This document shows positions 1-7,418 of a stretch of 37,154 nucleotides of DNA, piece by piece (within the stretch, counting starts at the first letter, position 1; each line of letters opens with the position of its first letter). The notes under the pieces were generated by a model, which saw only the letters and a program-made list of their open reading frames with translations, had not been told where the DNA came from and searched no databases. The stretch comes from Alphaproteobacteria bacterium (GTDB lineage Bacteria; Pseudomonadota; Alphaproteobacteria; Micavibrionales; Micavibrionaceae), in NCBI GenBank assembly GCA_007117665.1, contig SKGD01000005.1, positions 1 to 37,154 of the forward strand, given 5' to 3'. The position numbers were made by a program, and so were the translations under genes.

Positions 1-1
1 C

Positions 2-100
2 GAGTCAACCGGTCCGATGCAATGTGAAGTCGAAAAGGTTGAAGAAGCAAAAGACGGCGAACGTGTTATTCGTTTAGGAAATTGCCGCCCGGCGCCCTGA
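2..100 (+). CDS. C-terminal tail of an unidentified ORF truncated by the window start
   Basis: Frame 2 is open from the window edge to TGA at 98-100 (ESTGPMQCEVEKVEEAKDGERVIRLGNCRPAP*). Too short to assign; not recognisably a NuoE C-terminus. Confidence 0.35.
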   Translation, partial: ESTGPMQCEVEKVEEAKDGERVIRLGNCRPAP

Positions 101-128
101 TTTTTACTAGGGTCAGACCTTAAAACTA

Positions 129-156
129 TTGCTTAAATCACAAAGAGTCGTATGGT
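129..156 (+). promoter_or_regulatory. Candidate sigma70-type promoter upstream of nuoF
   Basis: TTGCTT (129-134) - 16 bp - TATGGT (151-156), in the gap before nuoF. Motif inspection only. Confidence 0.25.
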
Positions 157-193
157 AGCTTTGTAACGACATTCAAAGCGTACAGACATTATC

Positions 194-1477
194 ATGCTCG
201 ACGATCAGGATCGCATTTTTACCAATCTTTACGGCTGGGACTCTTTCTCGCTTGACCGTGCTAGGTCGCGCGGCGACTGGGACGGCACGGCGGCGCTTAT
301 CAAAAAAGGCAAGGACTGGATCATCGAGGAAATGAAAAAGTCCGGCCTGCGCGGGCGCGGCGGTGCGGGCTTCCCGACCGGCATGAAATGGTCATTCATG
401 CCCGACCCGGAAAAATCAGGAAAGCCGCATTATCTGGTGATTAATGCCGATGAATCCGAGCCGGGCACATGCAAGGATCGCGATATTTTGCGCCATGATC
501 CGCACAAGCTTTTGGAAGGGGCGCTGCTGGCCGGTTTTGCGATGGGCGCGCATCATGCCTATATCTATATTCGCGGTGAGTTTTACAATGAAGGCTCGGC
601 CGTTATTCGCGCGATTGAAGAAGCCTATGATGCCGGGTTGCTGGGTAAAAATGCCGCCGGGTCGGGGTGGGATTTTGATGTTGTTTTGCATCGCGGGGCG
701 GGCGCTTATATATGCGGCGAGGAAACAGCGCTGCTGAACAGCCTCGAAGGCCGTAAAGGAGAGCCGCGCAACAAGCCGCCATTCCCGGCGATGGCCGGGC
801 TTTATGCTTGCCCGACGACGGTTAATAATGTCGAGACGATCGCTGTCGTGCCGACCATTTTACGCCGCGGCGGCGCGTGGTTTGGCGGGATTGGCCGGGA
901 TGATAAAAATACCGGAACCAAGCTGTTCTGCCTGTCCGGTCATGTGAATAACCCTTGTAACGTCGAAGAAGCCATGGGCATCCCTTTGAAAGAGCTGATC
1001 GAAAAACATGCCGGTGGCGTGCGCGGCGGCTGGGATAATCTTCTGGCCGTGATACCGGGCGGGTCGTCGACGCCTCTTTTGCCGAAAGAGATATGCGACA
1101 AGGTTTTGATGGATTTTGATTCCCTGCGCGAAGCACAAAGCGGTCTGGGGACGGCGGCAGTCATCGTCATGGATAAATCCACCGATATTGTTTATGCCAT
1201 TGCGCGCCTGTCTTATTTTTATATGCATGAAAGCTGCGGCCAGTGTACGCCTTGCCGCGAAGGGACAGGCTGGCTGTGGCGCGTGATGCGGCGCATGGTG
1301 ACGGGTCATGCCAATGTTGAAGAGATTGATATGTTGCTTGATGTTTCCAAAGAAATTGAAGGCCACACAATCTGCGCGCATGGTGACGCCAGCGCATGGC
1401 CGATTCAAGGGTTGATCCGTCACTTCCGCCCTGAAATGGAAAAACGCATTCTGGAATACAGAAAACAGGCGGCCTGA
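194..1477 (+). CDS. nuoF: NADH-quinone oxidoreductase subunit F
   Basis: Contains [45 protein letters not shown] and [15 protein letters not shown] (FMN/NADH and 4Fe-4S motifs). Confidence 0.98.
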   Translation: MLDDQDRIFTNLYGWDSFSLDRARSRGDWDGTAALIKKGKDWIIEEMKKSGLRGRGGAGFPTGMKWSFMPDPEKSGKPHYLVINADESEPGTCKDRDILRHDPHKLLEGALLAGFAMGAHHAYIYIRGEFYNEGSAVIRAIEEAYDAGLLGKNAAGSGWDFDVVLHRGAGAYICGEETALLNSLEGRKGEPRNKPPFPAMAGLYACPTTVNNVETIAVVPTILRRGGAWFGGIGRDDKNTGTKLFCLSGHVNNPCNVEEAMGIPLKELIEKHAGGVRGGWDNLLAVIPGGSSTPLLPKEICDKVLMDFDSLREAQSGLGTAAVIVMDKSTDIVYAIARLSYFYMHESCGQCTPCREGTGWLWRVMRRMVTGHANVEEIDMLLDVSKEIEGHTICAHGDASAWPIQGLIRHFRPEMEKRILEYRKQAA

Positions 1478-1488
1478 GGGAGATATTG

Positions 1489-2190
1489 ATGCCAGATCTA
1501 AAAACGATACATGGGATGTTGTCAATCGAAAGGGTGGAGATTCCCTACGAAACGGAAGCGCAGAGAGAAAAGGCAGAGGAAACGAATCGTCAGCTTGCTG
1601 CTTTTGGCTGGCGGACGGCGCGTATTGCGTATGACTGGGGTATGGATCGCTATGAGGATACGAAAAAAGCGGCACATGATTCTTCTCCATCCGTCCGGAT
1701 GCAGTGTGGCGATCTTGTCAAAATATTCAGAACCGTCAGCGAAGGAGATGTGTTGTGGCAGGGCACAATCGCTTTTGATCACAGCGTCCTCTACAATCAC
1801 GGTATCCAGAAAGATACTCCTGCCGAGATGTGGGGCGAGATGTTTTCACGAGCCTTGCCCGCGCGGTTGGAGCGGGAAGACGGCGTCGTCCTGTTTGGCT
1901 GTCTGGAACCGTTTTGCGAAACGGGGACGGAAGGTATTATCTGGTCTTTGCATGAATATGGCAAAGCAGGCTATGATGGGCTGAATTGCCTCAGTCCCGG
2001 TGACAGGCTGACGGTTTACAGTTCTGTCCGAGACGGAGATATAGAATGGGAAGGCCGTATGAGTTTTGGCCGGGAGGGCGTTGTAAAGACTCGTCGTGCT
2101 GAAATATTGAGGCCAGTGCACCACATGACAAATGAAGCATGGCTCGATCTGAACTTCCAGAGCCGCCCGATCATACTTCAGAGAAAATAA
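1489..2190 (+). CDS. Uncharacterised protein embedded between nuoF and nuoG, with internal duplicated module
   Basis: Intact ORF, ATG at 1489 preceded by GAGGGAGAT. Protein contains CGDLVKIFRTVSEGDVLWQGTIAF and PGDRLTVYSSVRDGDIEWEGRMSF. No family recognised. Confidence 0.8.
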   Translation: MPDLKTIHGMLSIERVEIPYETEAQREKAEETNRQLAAFGWRTARIAYDWGMDRYEDTKKAAHDSSPSVRMQCGDLVKIFRTVSEGDVLWQGTIAFDHSVLYNHGIQKDTPAEMWGEMFSRALPARLEREDGVVLFGCLEPFCETGTEGIIWSLHEYGKAGYDGLNCLSPGDRLTVYSSVRDGDIEWEGRMSFGREGVVKTRRAEILRPVHHMTNEAWLDLNFQSRPIILQRK

Positions 2191-2194
2191 TCAC

Positions 2195-4252
2195 ATGCCA
2201 AAGCTGACAATCAATGATATCGAGATCGAAGTCGCGCCGGGGACAAGTATCCTGCAAGCGGCGGAGCAGCTGGGAATAGAGATTCCGCGCTTTTGCTATC
2301 ATGATAAATTATCCGTGCCGGCCAATTGCCGCATGTGTCTGGTCGAAGTATCGCCCGGCCCCCCGAAGCCACAAGCATCATGTGCGCTGGCATGTGCGGA
2401 TGGCATGAATGTGCAAACCGATTCCGCGCTTGTGAAAAAGGCGCGCAAAGGGGTGATGGAGTTTTTGCTGATCAATCACCCGCTTGATTGCCCGATTTGT
2501 GATCAGGGCGGTGAGTGTGATTTACAGGATCAGGCTGTCTCATACGGGTTTGACCGGTCGCGCTATCACGAAAATAAGCGCGCCGTGCCGAACAAAGAAG
2601 TCGGGCCTTTGATCAAGACCATTATGACACGCTGTATTCAATGTACGCGCTGTGTCCGGTTTGGCGAGGAAATCGGCGGCATGACGGAACTGGGATTGAT
2701 GCATCGTGGCGAAGATGTTGAAATTGATACCTTTATCGGGAAATCTATTACAACCGAACTATCGGGCAATATGATTGATATTTGCCCGGTCGGGGCGTTG
2801 ACTTCCAAACCTTATGCGTTCAAGGCGCGGTCGTGGGAGCTGTCCAAAACCGAAAGCATTGATGTTCATGATGCGGTGGGATGCAATATACGCGTTGATT
2901 CGCGCGGCGGCGAAGTGATGCGTATCTTGCCGCGCCTGCATGAGGATATTAACGAGGAATGGATCAATGACCGGACACGTTTTGCCTATGACGGGCTGAA
3001 GCGCAGCCGTCTGGACCGGCCATGGCTGCGTGATCCGCAGAGTGGCGCGCTGCGTGAGGCAACATGGGAAGAGGCGCTTTCCGTGCTGTCTGCAAAGCTT
3101 CAGCAGGCAAAGCCGGATAAGATCGCTGCGCTGGCCGGTGATCTGGTTGATGTTGAGTCTGTTGTTGCGCTGAAAGACCTGCTGGGGCTGATGGGGGCAG
3201 GAAATCTGGAGTGTCGGATTGATGGCGCGCGTTTTGACCCGGCGGAACGCGCCGGATATATTTTCAATACCACGATTGCGGGGCTGGAAGAAGCCGATGC
3301 GATATTGCTGGTCGGCACCAACCCCCGCCGGGAAGCAACGCTTGTCAATGCGCGGATTCGTAAGACATGGCTGAACAGGCATATTCCGGTCGGGCTGGTC
3401 GGGGCGGCTTGTGATTTGACTTATCCTTATGAACATCTGGGTGAGACCCCGCAGGATCTGGAAAAGCTGATGACAAGCCGCAGCGGCTTTGCAAAAACTC
3501 TCAAAGATGCAAAAAATCCGGTCATTATCGCCGGTATGGGGGCTTTTTGCCGCGAAGACGGGCTGGCGATTCATGCGCTTTTACATGATATGGCGGAACA
3601 TTTTGGCGCGGTGCGTGACGATTGGTGCGGGTTTAGTATCCTTCATGATGCGGCCGGACGGGTCGGCGCGCTGGATGTCGGGTTTTATTCGGGGGACGGG
3701 TTTGATCTGGGCGCGATGGATGTCGTGTATTTACTGGGGGCGGATGATTTTGACATGGCGCAGATCGCACCGGAATCCTTTGTCATTTATCAAGGCCATC
3801 ATGGTGATAATGGCGCTCACCGTGCCGATATGATTCTGCCCGGCGCGACCTATACCGAAAAAGATGCGCTTTACGTGAATATGGAAGGTCGTGTCCAGAT
3901 GGCGCGCCGTGCGGTTCATCCGCCCGGACAGGCGCGGGAAGACTGGAAAATTATCCGCGCCTTGTCTGACGCAACCGGCCATAGCCTGCCCTATAATGAT
4001 CTTTTGGAACTGCGCGAAAGGATTGCACTGGAATGGCCGCATCTGGGTGTGGTTGATGTTGCCGGGGCGGCAGTCTGGGGCGGGTTTGGCGAAGCCGGTA
4101 AAACCACCGGCCAGAAATTTAAGCCGACAATTGAGAATTTTTATATAACTAACGCTATTACAAGGGCTTCTGCGACCATGAAAAAATGCGCGCAAAGTCT
4201 GATGCGGGATGAATGCATCACGGAAAAGCAAGATATGGAGGCTGCAGAATAG
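2195..4252 (+). CDS. nuoG: NADH-quinone oxidoreductase subunit G
   Basis: N-terminal 2Fe-2S motif CRMCLVEV, HPLDCPICDQGGECDLQD, TRCIQCTRCVRFGEEIGG, DICPVGALTSKPYAFKARSWEL. Confidence 0.97.
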   Translation: MPKLTINDIEIEVAPGTSILQAAEQLGIEIPRFCYHDKLSVPANCRMCLVEVSPGPPKPQASCALACADGMNVQTDSALVKKARKGVMEFLLINHPLDCPICDQGGECDLQDQAVSYGFDRSRYHENKRAVPNKEVGPLIKTIMTRCIQCTRCVRFGEEIGGMTELGLMHRGEDVEIDTFIGKSITTELSGNMIDICPVGALTSKPYAFKARSWELSKTESIDVHDAVGCNIRVDSRGGEVMRILPRLHEDINEEWINDRTRFAYDGLKRSRLDRPWLRDPQSGALREATWEEALSVLSAKLQQAKPDKIAALAGDLVDVESVVALKDLLGLMGAGNLECRIDGARFDPAERAGYIFNTTIAGLEEADAILLVGTNPRREATLVNARIRKTWLNRHIPVGLVGAACDLTYPYEHLGETPQDLEKLMTSRSGFAKTLKDAKNPVIIAGMGAFCREDGLAIHALLHDMAEHFGAVRDDWCGFSILHDAAGRVGALDVGFYSGDGFDLGAMDVVYLLGADDFDMAQIAPESFVIYQGHHGDNGAHRADMILPGATYTEKDALYVNMEGRVQMARRAVHPPGQAREDWKIIRALSDATGHSLPYNDLLELRERIALEWPHLGVVDVAGAAVWGGFGEAGKTTGQKFKPTIENFYITNAITRASATMKKCAQSLMRDECITEKQDMEAAE

Positions 4253-4668
4253 TGGACAAGACATTAAAAGCCGTGCAGGCGTTTCATGAGGCTTTTGATT
4301 TGCCGGTCAGGGACGAAGCCGACATATCGGACGAAAAGACAAATTTGTTGCGGATCAATTTGTTAGCAGAAGAACTTGAGGAGTTAAAAGAAGCCTTGAC
4401 CGATGGAGATATGGTCGAGGTTCTTGATGCGTTGACCGACCTGCAATATGTGCTGGATGGCGCTTATTTGTCTTTTGGGCTGCATCACGTCAAGCAGGCG
4501 GCATTTGATGAAGTGCATCGCTCAAATATGAGCAAGCTCGGCGCGGACGGCAAGCCGGTGCGCCGCGAAAGTGACGGCAAGGTTCTGAAAGGGCCTGATT
4601 ATTTCAAGCCTGACCTGACGCAGTTTGTCGCAAAACAGCATATAAACGAAAAGGATGAGGCTGCCTGA
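4252..4668 (+). CDS. MazG / phosphoribosyl-ATP pyrophosphohydrolase-like (all-alpha NTP pyrophosphatase) protein
   Basis: GTG start at 4252 overlapping nuoG TAG by 1 nt. [26 protein letters not shown] matches the MazG-type metal-binding pattern; [36 protein letters not shown] is typical of this family. Confidence 0.85.
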   Translation: MDKTLKAVQAFHEAFDLPVRDEADISDEKTNLLRINLLAEELEELKEALTDGDMVEVLDALTDLQYVLDGAYLSFGLHHVKQAAFDEVHRSNMSKLGADGKPVRRESDGKVLKGPDYFKPDLTQFVAKQHINEKDEAA

Positions 4669-5675
4669 TGCCGGAGCTTTGGTCTGACTATATCTGGCCG
4701 TTGGTTTTGATCGTGACGCATATCTCGGTGATCTGCGGTCTGGTATTGCTGGCGGTGGCTTATCTGACCTATTTCGAGCGAAAAGTCATGGGCGCGATGC
4801 AGCGCCGTCAGGGGCCTATGACCGTCGGGCCGTTTGGCTTGCTGCAACCCATCGCTGATGGGCTGAAGCTGTTTTCCAAGGAAACGATTATCCCGTCTCA
4901 GGCAAATAAGCCGGTTTTCATTTTGGCGCCGATGGTGCTGTTTATGCTGGCACTGGTGGCGTGGGCGGTTATTCCGGTGGATTATCAAATGGTTCTGGCT
5001 GACATTAATGTCGGGATTTTATATTTATTCGCCGTGTCATCAATGGCGGTGTACGGCGTGCTGATGGCCGGGTGGGCGTCAAATTCGCGTTATGCGTTTC
5101 TGGGCGGGCTGCGCTCGGCATCGCAAATGGTGTCTTACGAAGTGTCGATGGGGCTGGTGATTGTCTGTGTCCTGCTGTGTGTCGGGTCGCTTAACCTGAC
5201 CGAGATCGTTATGGCCGAGCGCCCGTGGTGGGTGCAGCTATTGCTGTTGCCGATGCTGGCGGTGTTTTTGATTTCAATTCTGGCGGAAACCAATCGGGCG
5301 CCTTTTGACCTGCCGGAAGGTGAATCTGAACTTGCCGGCGGGTTTATGGTTGAATATTCGGCCATGACTTTTGCGCTGTTTTTCCTTGGTGAATACGCCA
5401 ACATGATTTTGATGAGCGCCATGACGGTGATCCTGTTTCTGGGGGGCTGGCTGCCGCCTCTCGGGATCGAGGCGCTGGCATTTATTCCCGGTTTTGTCTG
5501 GTTTGTCCTGAAAACGACCGGTGTTTTGTTTTTCTTTGTCTGGGCGCGGGCGACGTTCCCCCGCTATCGTTACGACCAGTTAATGCGTCTGGGGTGGAAG
5601 ATCTTCCTGCCTTTCACGCTGCTGTGGGTTGTGGTGATGGCCGGAACGCTGCTGGTCTTTGACGCGCTGCCATAA
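4668..5675 (+). CDS. nuoH: NADH-quinone oxidoreductase subunit H
   Basis: ATG overlaps the preceding TGA by 1 nt. [61 protein letters not shown]. Confidence 0.98.
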   Translation: MPELWSDYIWPLVLIVTHISVICGLVLLAVAYLTYFERKVMGAMQRRQGPMTVGPFGLLQPIADGLKLFSKETIIPSQANKPVFILAPMVLFMLALVAWAVIPVDYQMVLADINVGILYLFAVSSMAVYGVLMAGWASNSRYAFLGGLRSASQMVSYEVSMGLVIVCVLLCVGSLNLTEIVMAERPWWVQLLLLPMLAVFLISILAETNRAPFDLPEGESELAGGFMVEYSAMTFALFFLGEYANMILMSAMTVILFLGGWLPPLGIEALAFIPGFVWFVLKTTGVLFFFVWARATFPRYRYDQLMRLGWKIFLPFTLLWVVVMAGTLLVFDALP

Positions 5676-5691
5676 ATTGACGGGGTTACGA

Positions 5692-6171
5692 ATGGATAAG
5701 CTAGCACGCAGCTTTTTATTGCCGGAAATCATCAAGGGGATGGGGCTGACGCTGAAATATTTTTTCAGGCCGAAAGTCACGATTAACTATCCTTACGAGA
5801 AAGGCCCGATCAGCCCGCGCTTTCGCGGCGAGCATGCGCTGCGCCGTTACCCGAACGGCGAGGAACGGTGCATTGCCTGCAAATTATGCGAAGCAATCTG
5901 TCCGGCGCTGGCGATCACGATCGAGGCGGAGCCGCGCGATGACGGATCCCGCCGCACGACGCGCTATGATATTGATATGACTAAATGCATCTATTGCGGG
6001 CTGTGCGCCGAAGCCTGCCCGGTGGATGCGATTGTCGAAGGGCCGAATTTTGAATTTGCGACTGAAACCCGCGAAGAGCTTTTTTATAATAAGGAAAAGC
6101 TGCTGGATAACGGCGATCGCTGGGAAGCCCAGATCGCCCGTAATCTTGCGGCGGATGCGCCTTATCGCTAG
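5692..6171 (+). CDS. nuoI: NADH-quinone oxidoreductase subunit I
   Basis: Two 4Fe-4S motifs [13 protein letters not shown] and [26 protein letters not shown] 5692 chosen within the longer listed ORF. Confidence 0.97.
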   Translation: MDKLARSFLLPEIIKGMGLTLKYFFRPKVTINYPYEKGPISPRFRGEHALRRYPNGEERCIACKLCEAICPALAITIEAEPRDDGSRRTTRYDIDMTKCIYCGLCAEACPVDAIVEGPNFEFATETREELFYNKEKLLDNGDRWEAQIARNLAADAPYR

Positions 6172-6201
6172 GGGAAGGCCTTACAGCGCCTGCCTGATTT
6201 T

Positions 6202-6257
6202 TGTCATGCCCGTTCACCTCTAACTGTCATGCCCACCGCCCCCTAATTGTCATGCCC
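6202..6257 (+). repeat. Three TGTCATGCCC units at exact 23-bp period
   Basis: TGTCATGCCC at 6202, 6225 and 6248. Units are TGTCATGCCCGTTCACCTCTAAC / TGTCATGCCCACCGCCCCCTAAT / TGTCATGCCCGCC... Confidence 0.8.
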
Positions 6258-6331
6258 GCCTTGAGCGGGCATCCAGAAAAGCAACGGCAATAATGCGCAT
6301 AGATCTCCGCACGGGAGCGGGGATGACAAAA
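6247..6331. repeat. Palindromic repeat element (RPE/MITE-like) between nuoI and nuoJ
   Basis: Perfect hairpin ATGCCCGC-cttga-GCGGGCAT near the left end. Outer inverted ends TTGTCATGCCC ... GGGGATGACAA. Confidence 0.6.
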
Positions 6332-6422
6332 AAGACAGGCCAGAAAGCAGCGCGTCTTGATCCTAGAGATTCACTATTCGGGTTTTCACGGTTGATGAAA
6401 CGGTTTTTTTCCTGAAACAGGC

Positions 6423-6451
6423 TTGAACGAGCGGGATTAAAATATTAGAAA
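6423..6451 (+). promoter_or_regulatory. Candidate internal promoter for nuoJKLMN
   Basis: TTGAAC (6423-6428) - 17 bp - TAGAAA (6446-6451), about 36 bp upstream of nuoJ. Motif inspection only. Confidence 0.3.
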
Positions 6452-6487
6452 AGTCATGAACTTATCTGATCTATTAAAGCGCGTATT

Positions 6488-7093
6488 ATGATTCAGGATG
6501 TCATCTTTTACATTTTTGCCGCTGTGCTGCTCGTCAGCGCGGTCATGGTGATTTCGGCGCGTAATCCGGTTCATTCCGTTCTGTTCCTGATTTTGGGTTT
6601 TTTCAACGCGGCCGGTTTGTTTATCTTGCTGGGGGCGGAGTTTCTAGCCTTTATTCTGGCGATTGTCTATGTCGGGGCGGTCGCGGTTTTATTCCTGTTT
6701 GTCGTGATGATGCTCGATATCAGCTTTGGTGATTTGCGGCGCGGCGCTATGAAAATCGCGCCGATCGGGCTGCTGGTCGGGCTGATGCTGCTGTCACAGC
6801 TTGTCATGCTGTATATGGCGTGGGATGCCGCGCCGGAGATGCGGGCGGCGCTGGAGCTGCCGATAGATGAAAGCGTCACCAATACCGAAGCCTTGGGCGC
6901 GGTTCTTTATACGGATTATTTTCTGGCATTCCAGATTTCCGGGATGATTTTGCTGGTGGCGATGATCGGGGCGATTGTCCTGACCTTGCGGGTCAGACCC
7001 GACGTCCGGCGTCAGCAGGTTGCCGACCAGTTTGCCCGCCGCCCTGAAGATGCCATGGAAGTTAAAAAAGTAACGTCGGGAACGGGGCTGTAG
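6488..7093 (+). CDS. nuoJ: NADH-quinone oxidoreductase subunit J
   Basis: ARNPVHSVLFLILGFFNAAGLFILLGAEFLAFILAIVYVGAVAVLFLFVVMMLDI. Confidence 0.97.
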   Translation: MIQDVIFYIFAAVLLVSAVMVISARNPVHSVLFLILGFFNAAGLFILLGAEFLAFILAIVYVGAVAVLFLFVVMMLDISFGDLRRGAMKIAPIGLLVGLMLLSQLVMLYMAWDAAPEMRAALELPIDESVTNTEALGAVLYTDYFLAFQISGMILLVAMIGAIVLTLRVRPDVRRQQVADQFARRPEDAMEVKKVTSGTGL

Positions 7094-7096
7094 CAG

Positions 7097-7408
7097 ATGA
7101 TCGATGTCGGCATGATGCATTTTCTGGTTCTGGCGGCGCTGATTTTCACAATCGGCATTTTCGGCATTTTTCTCAACCGCAAGAATGTGATTGTTATCCT
7201 GATGTCGATCGAATTGATGTTGCTGGCGGTGAATATCAACTTTGTCACATTTTCAGCCTATCTTGGTGACCTGACGGGACAGGTATTTGCCATCTTTATC
7301 CTGACGGTTGCCGCCGCCGAGGCAGCGATCGGGCTGGCGATTTTGGTTGTGTTCTTCCGTAATCGCGGCACGATCGCGGTTGAAGATATTTCGGAATTGA
7401 AAGGGTAG
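7097..7408 (+). CDS. nuoK: NADH-quinone oxidoreductase subunit K
   Basis: [31 protein letters not shown] and [23 protein letters not shown]. Confidence 0.98.
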   Translation: MIDVGMMHFLVLAALIFTIGIFGIFLNRKNVIVILMSIELMLLAVNINFVTFSAYLGDLTGQVFAIFILTVAAAEAAIGLAILVVFFRNRGTIAVEDISELKG

Positions 7409-7418
7409 GGGCGCAGCA

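Noticed and set aside
860-1690. 276-aa minus-strand ORF opposite nuoF and the following gene
   Set aside because: Mirror ORF of GC-biased coding DNA; low-complexity His/Arg/Pro-rich translation, no recognisable motifs, overlaps a secure nuoF.
4213-4251. Longer ATG start for the MazG-like ORF inside nuoG
   Set aside because: Would overlap the nuoG 3' end by 40 nt; the GTG at 4252 gives the usual family N-terminus and tight coupling.
6202-6257. Three regularly spaced repeats considered as a mini-CRISPR
   Set aside because: The repeat unit is only ~10 bp with 13-bp intervals and no cas genes are nearby; not CRISPR-like.
6393-6411. GATGAAACGGTTTTTTT T-run in the nuoI-nuoJ gap as an intrinsic terminator
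   Set aside because: A T-run is present but the preceding sequence only forms a weak interrupted stem, so it is not called.
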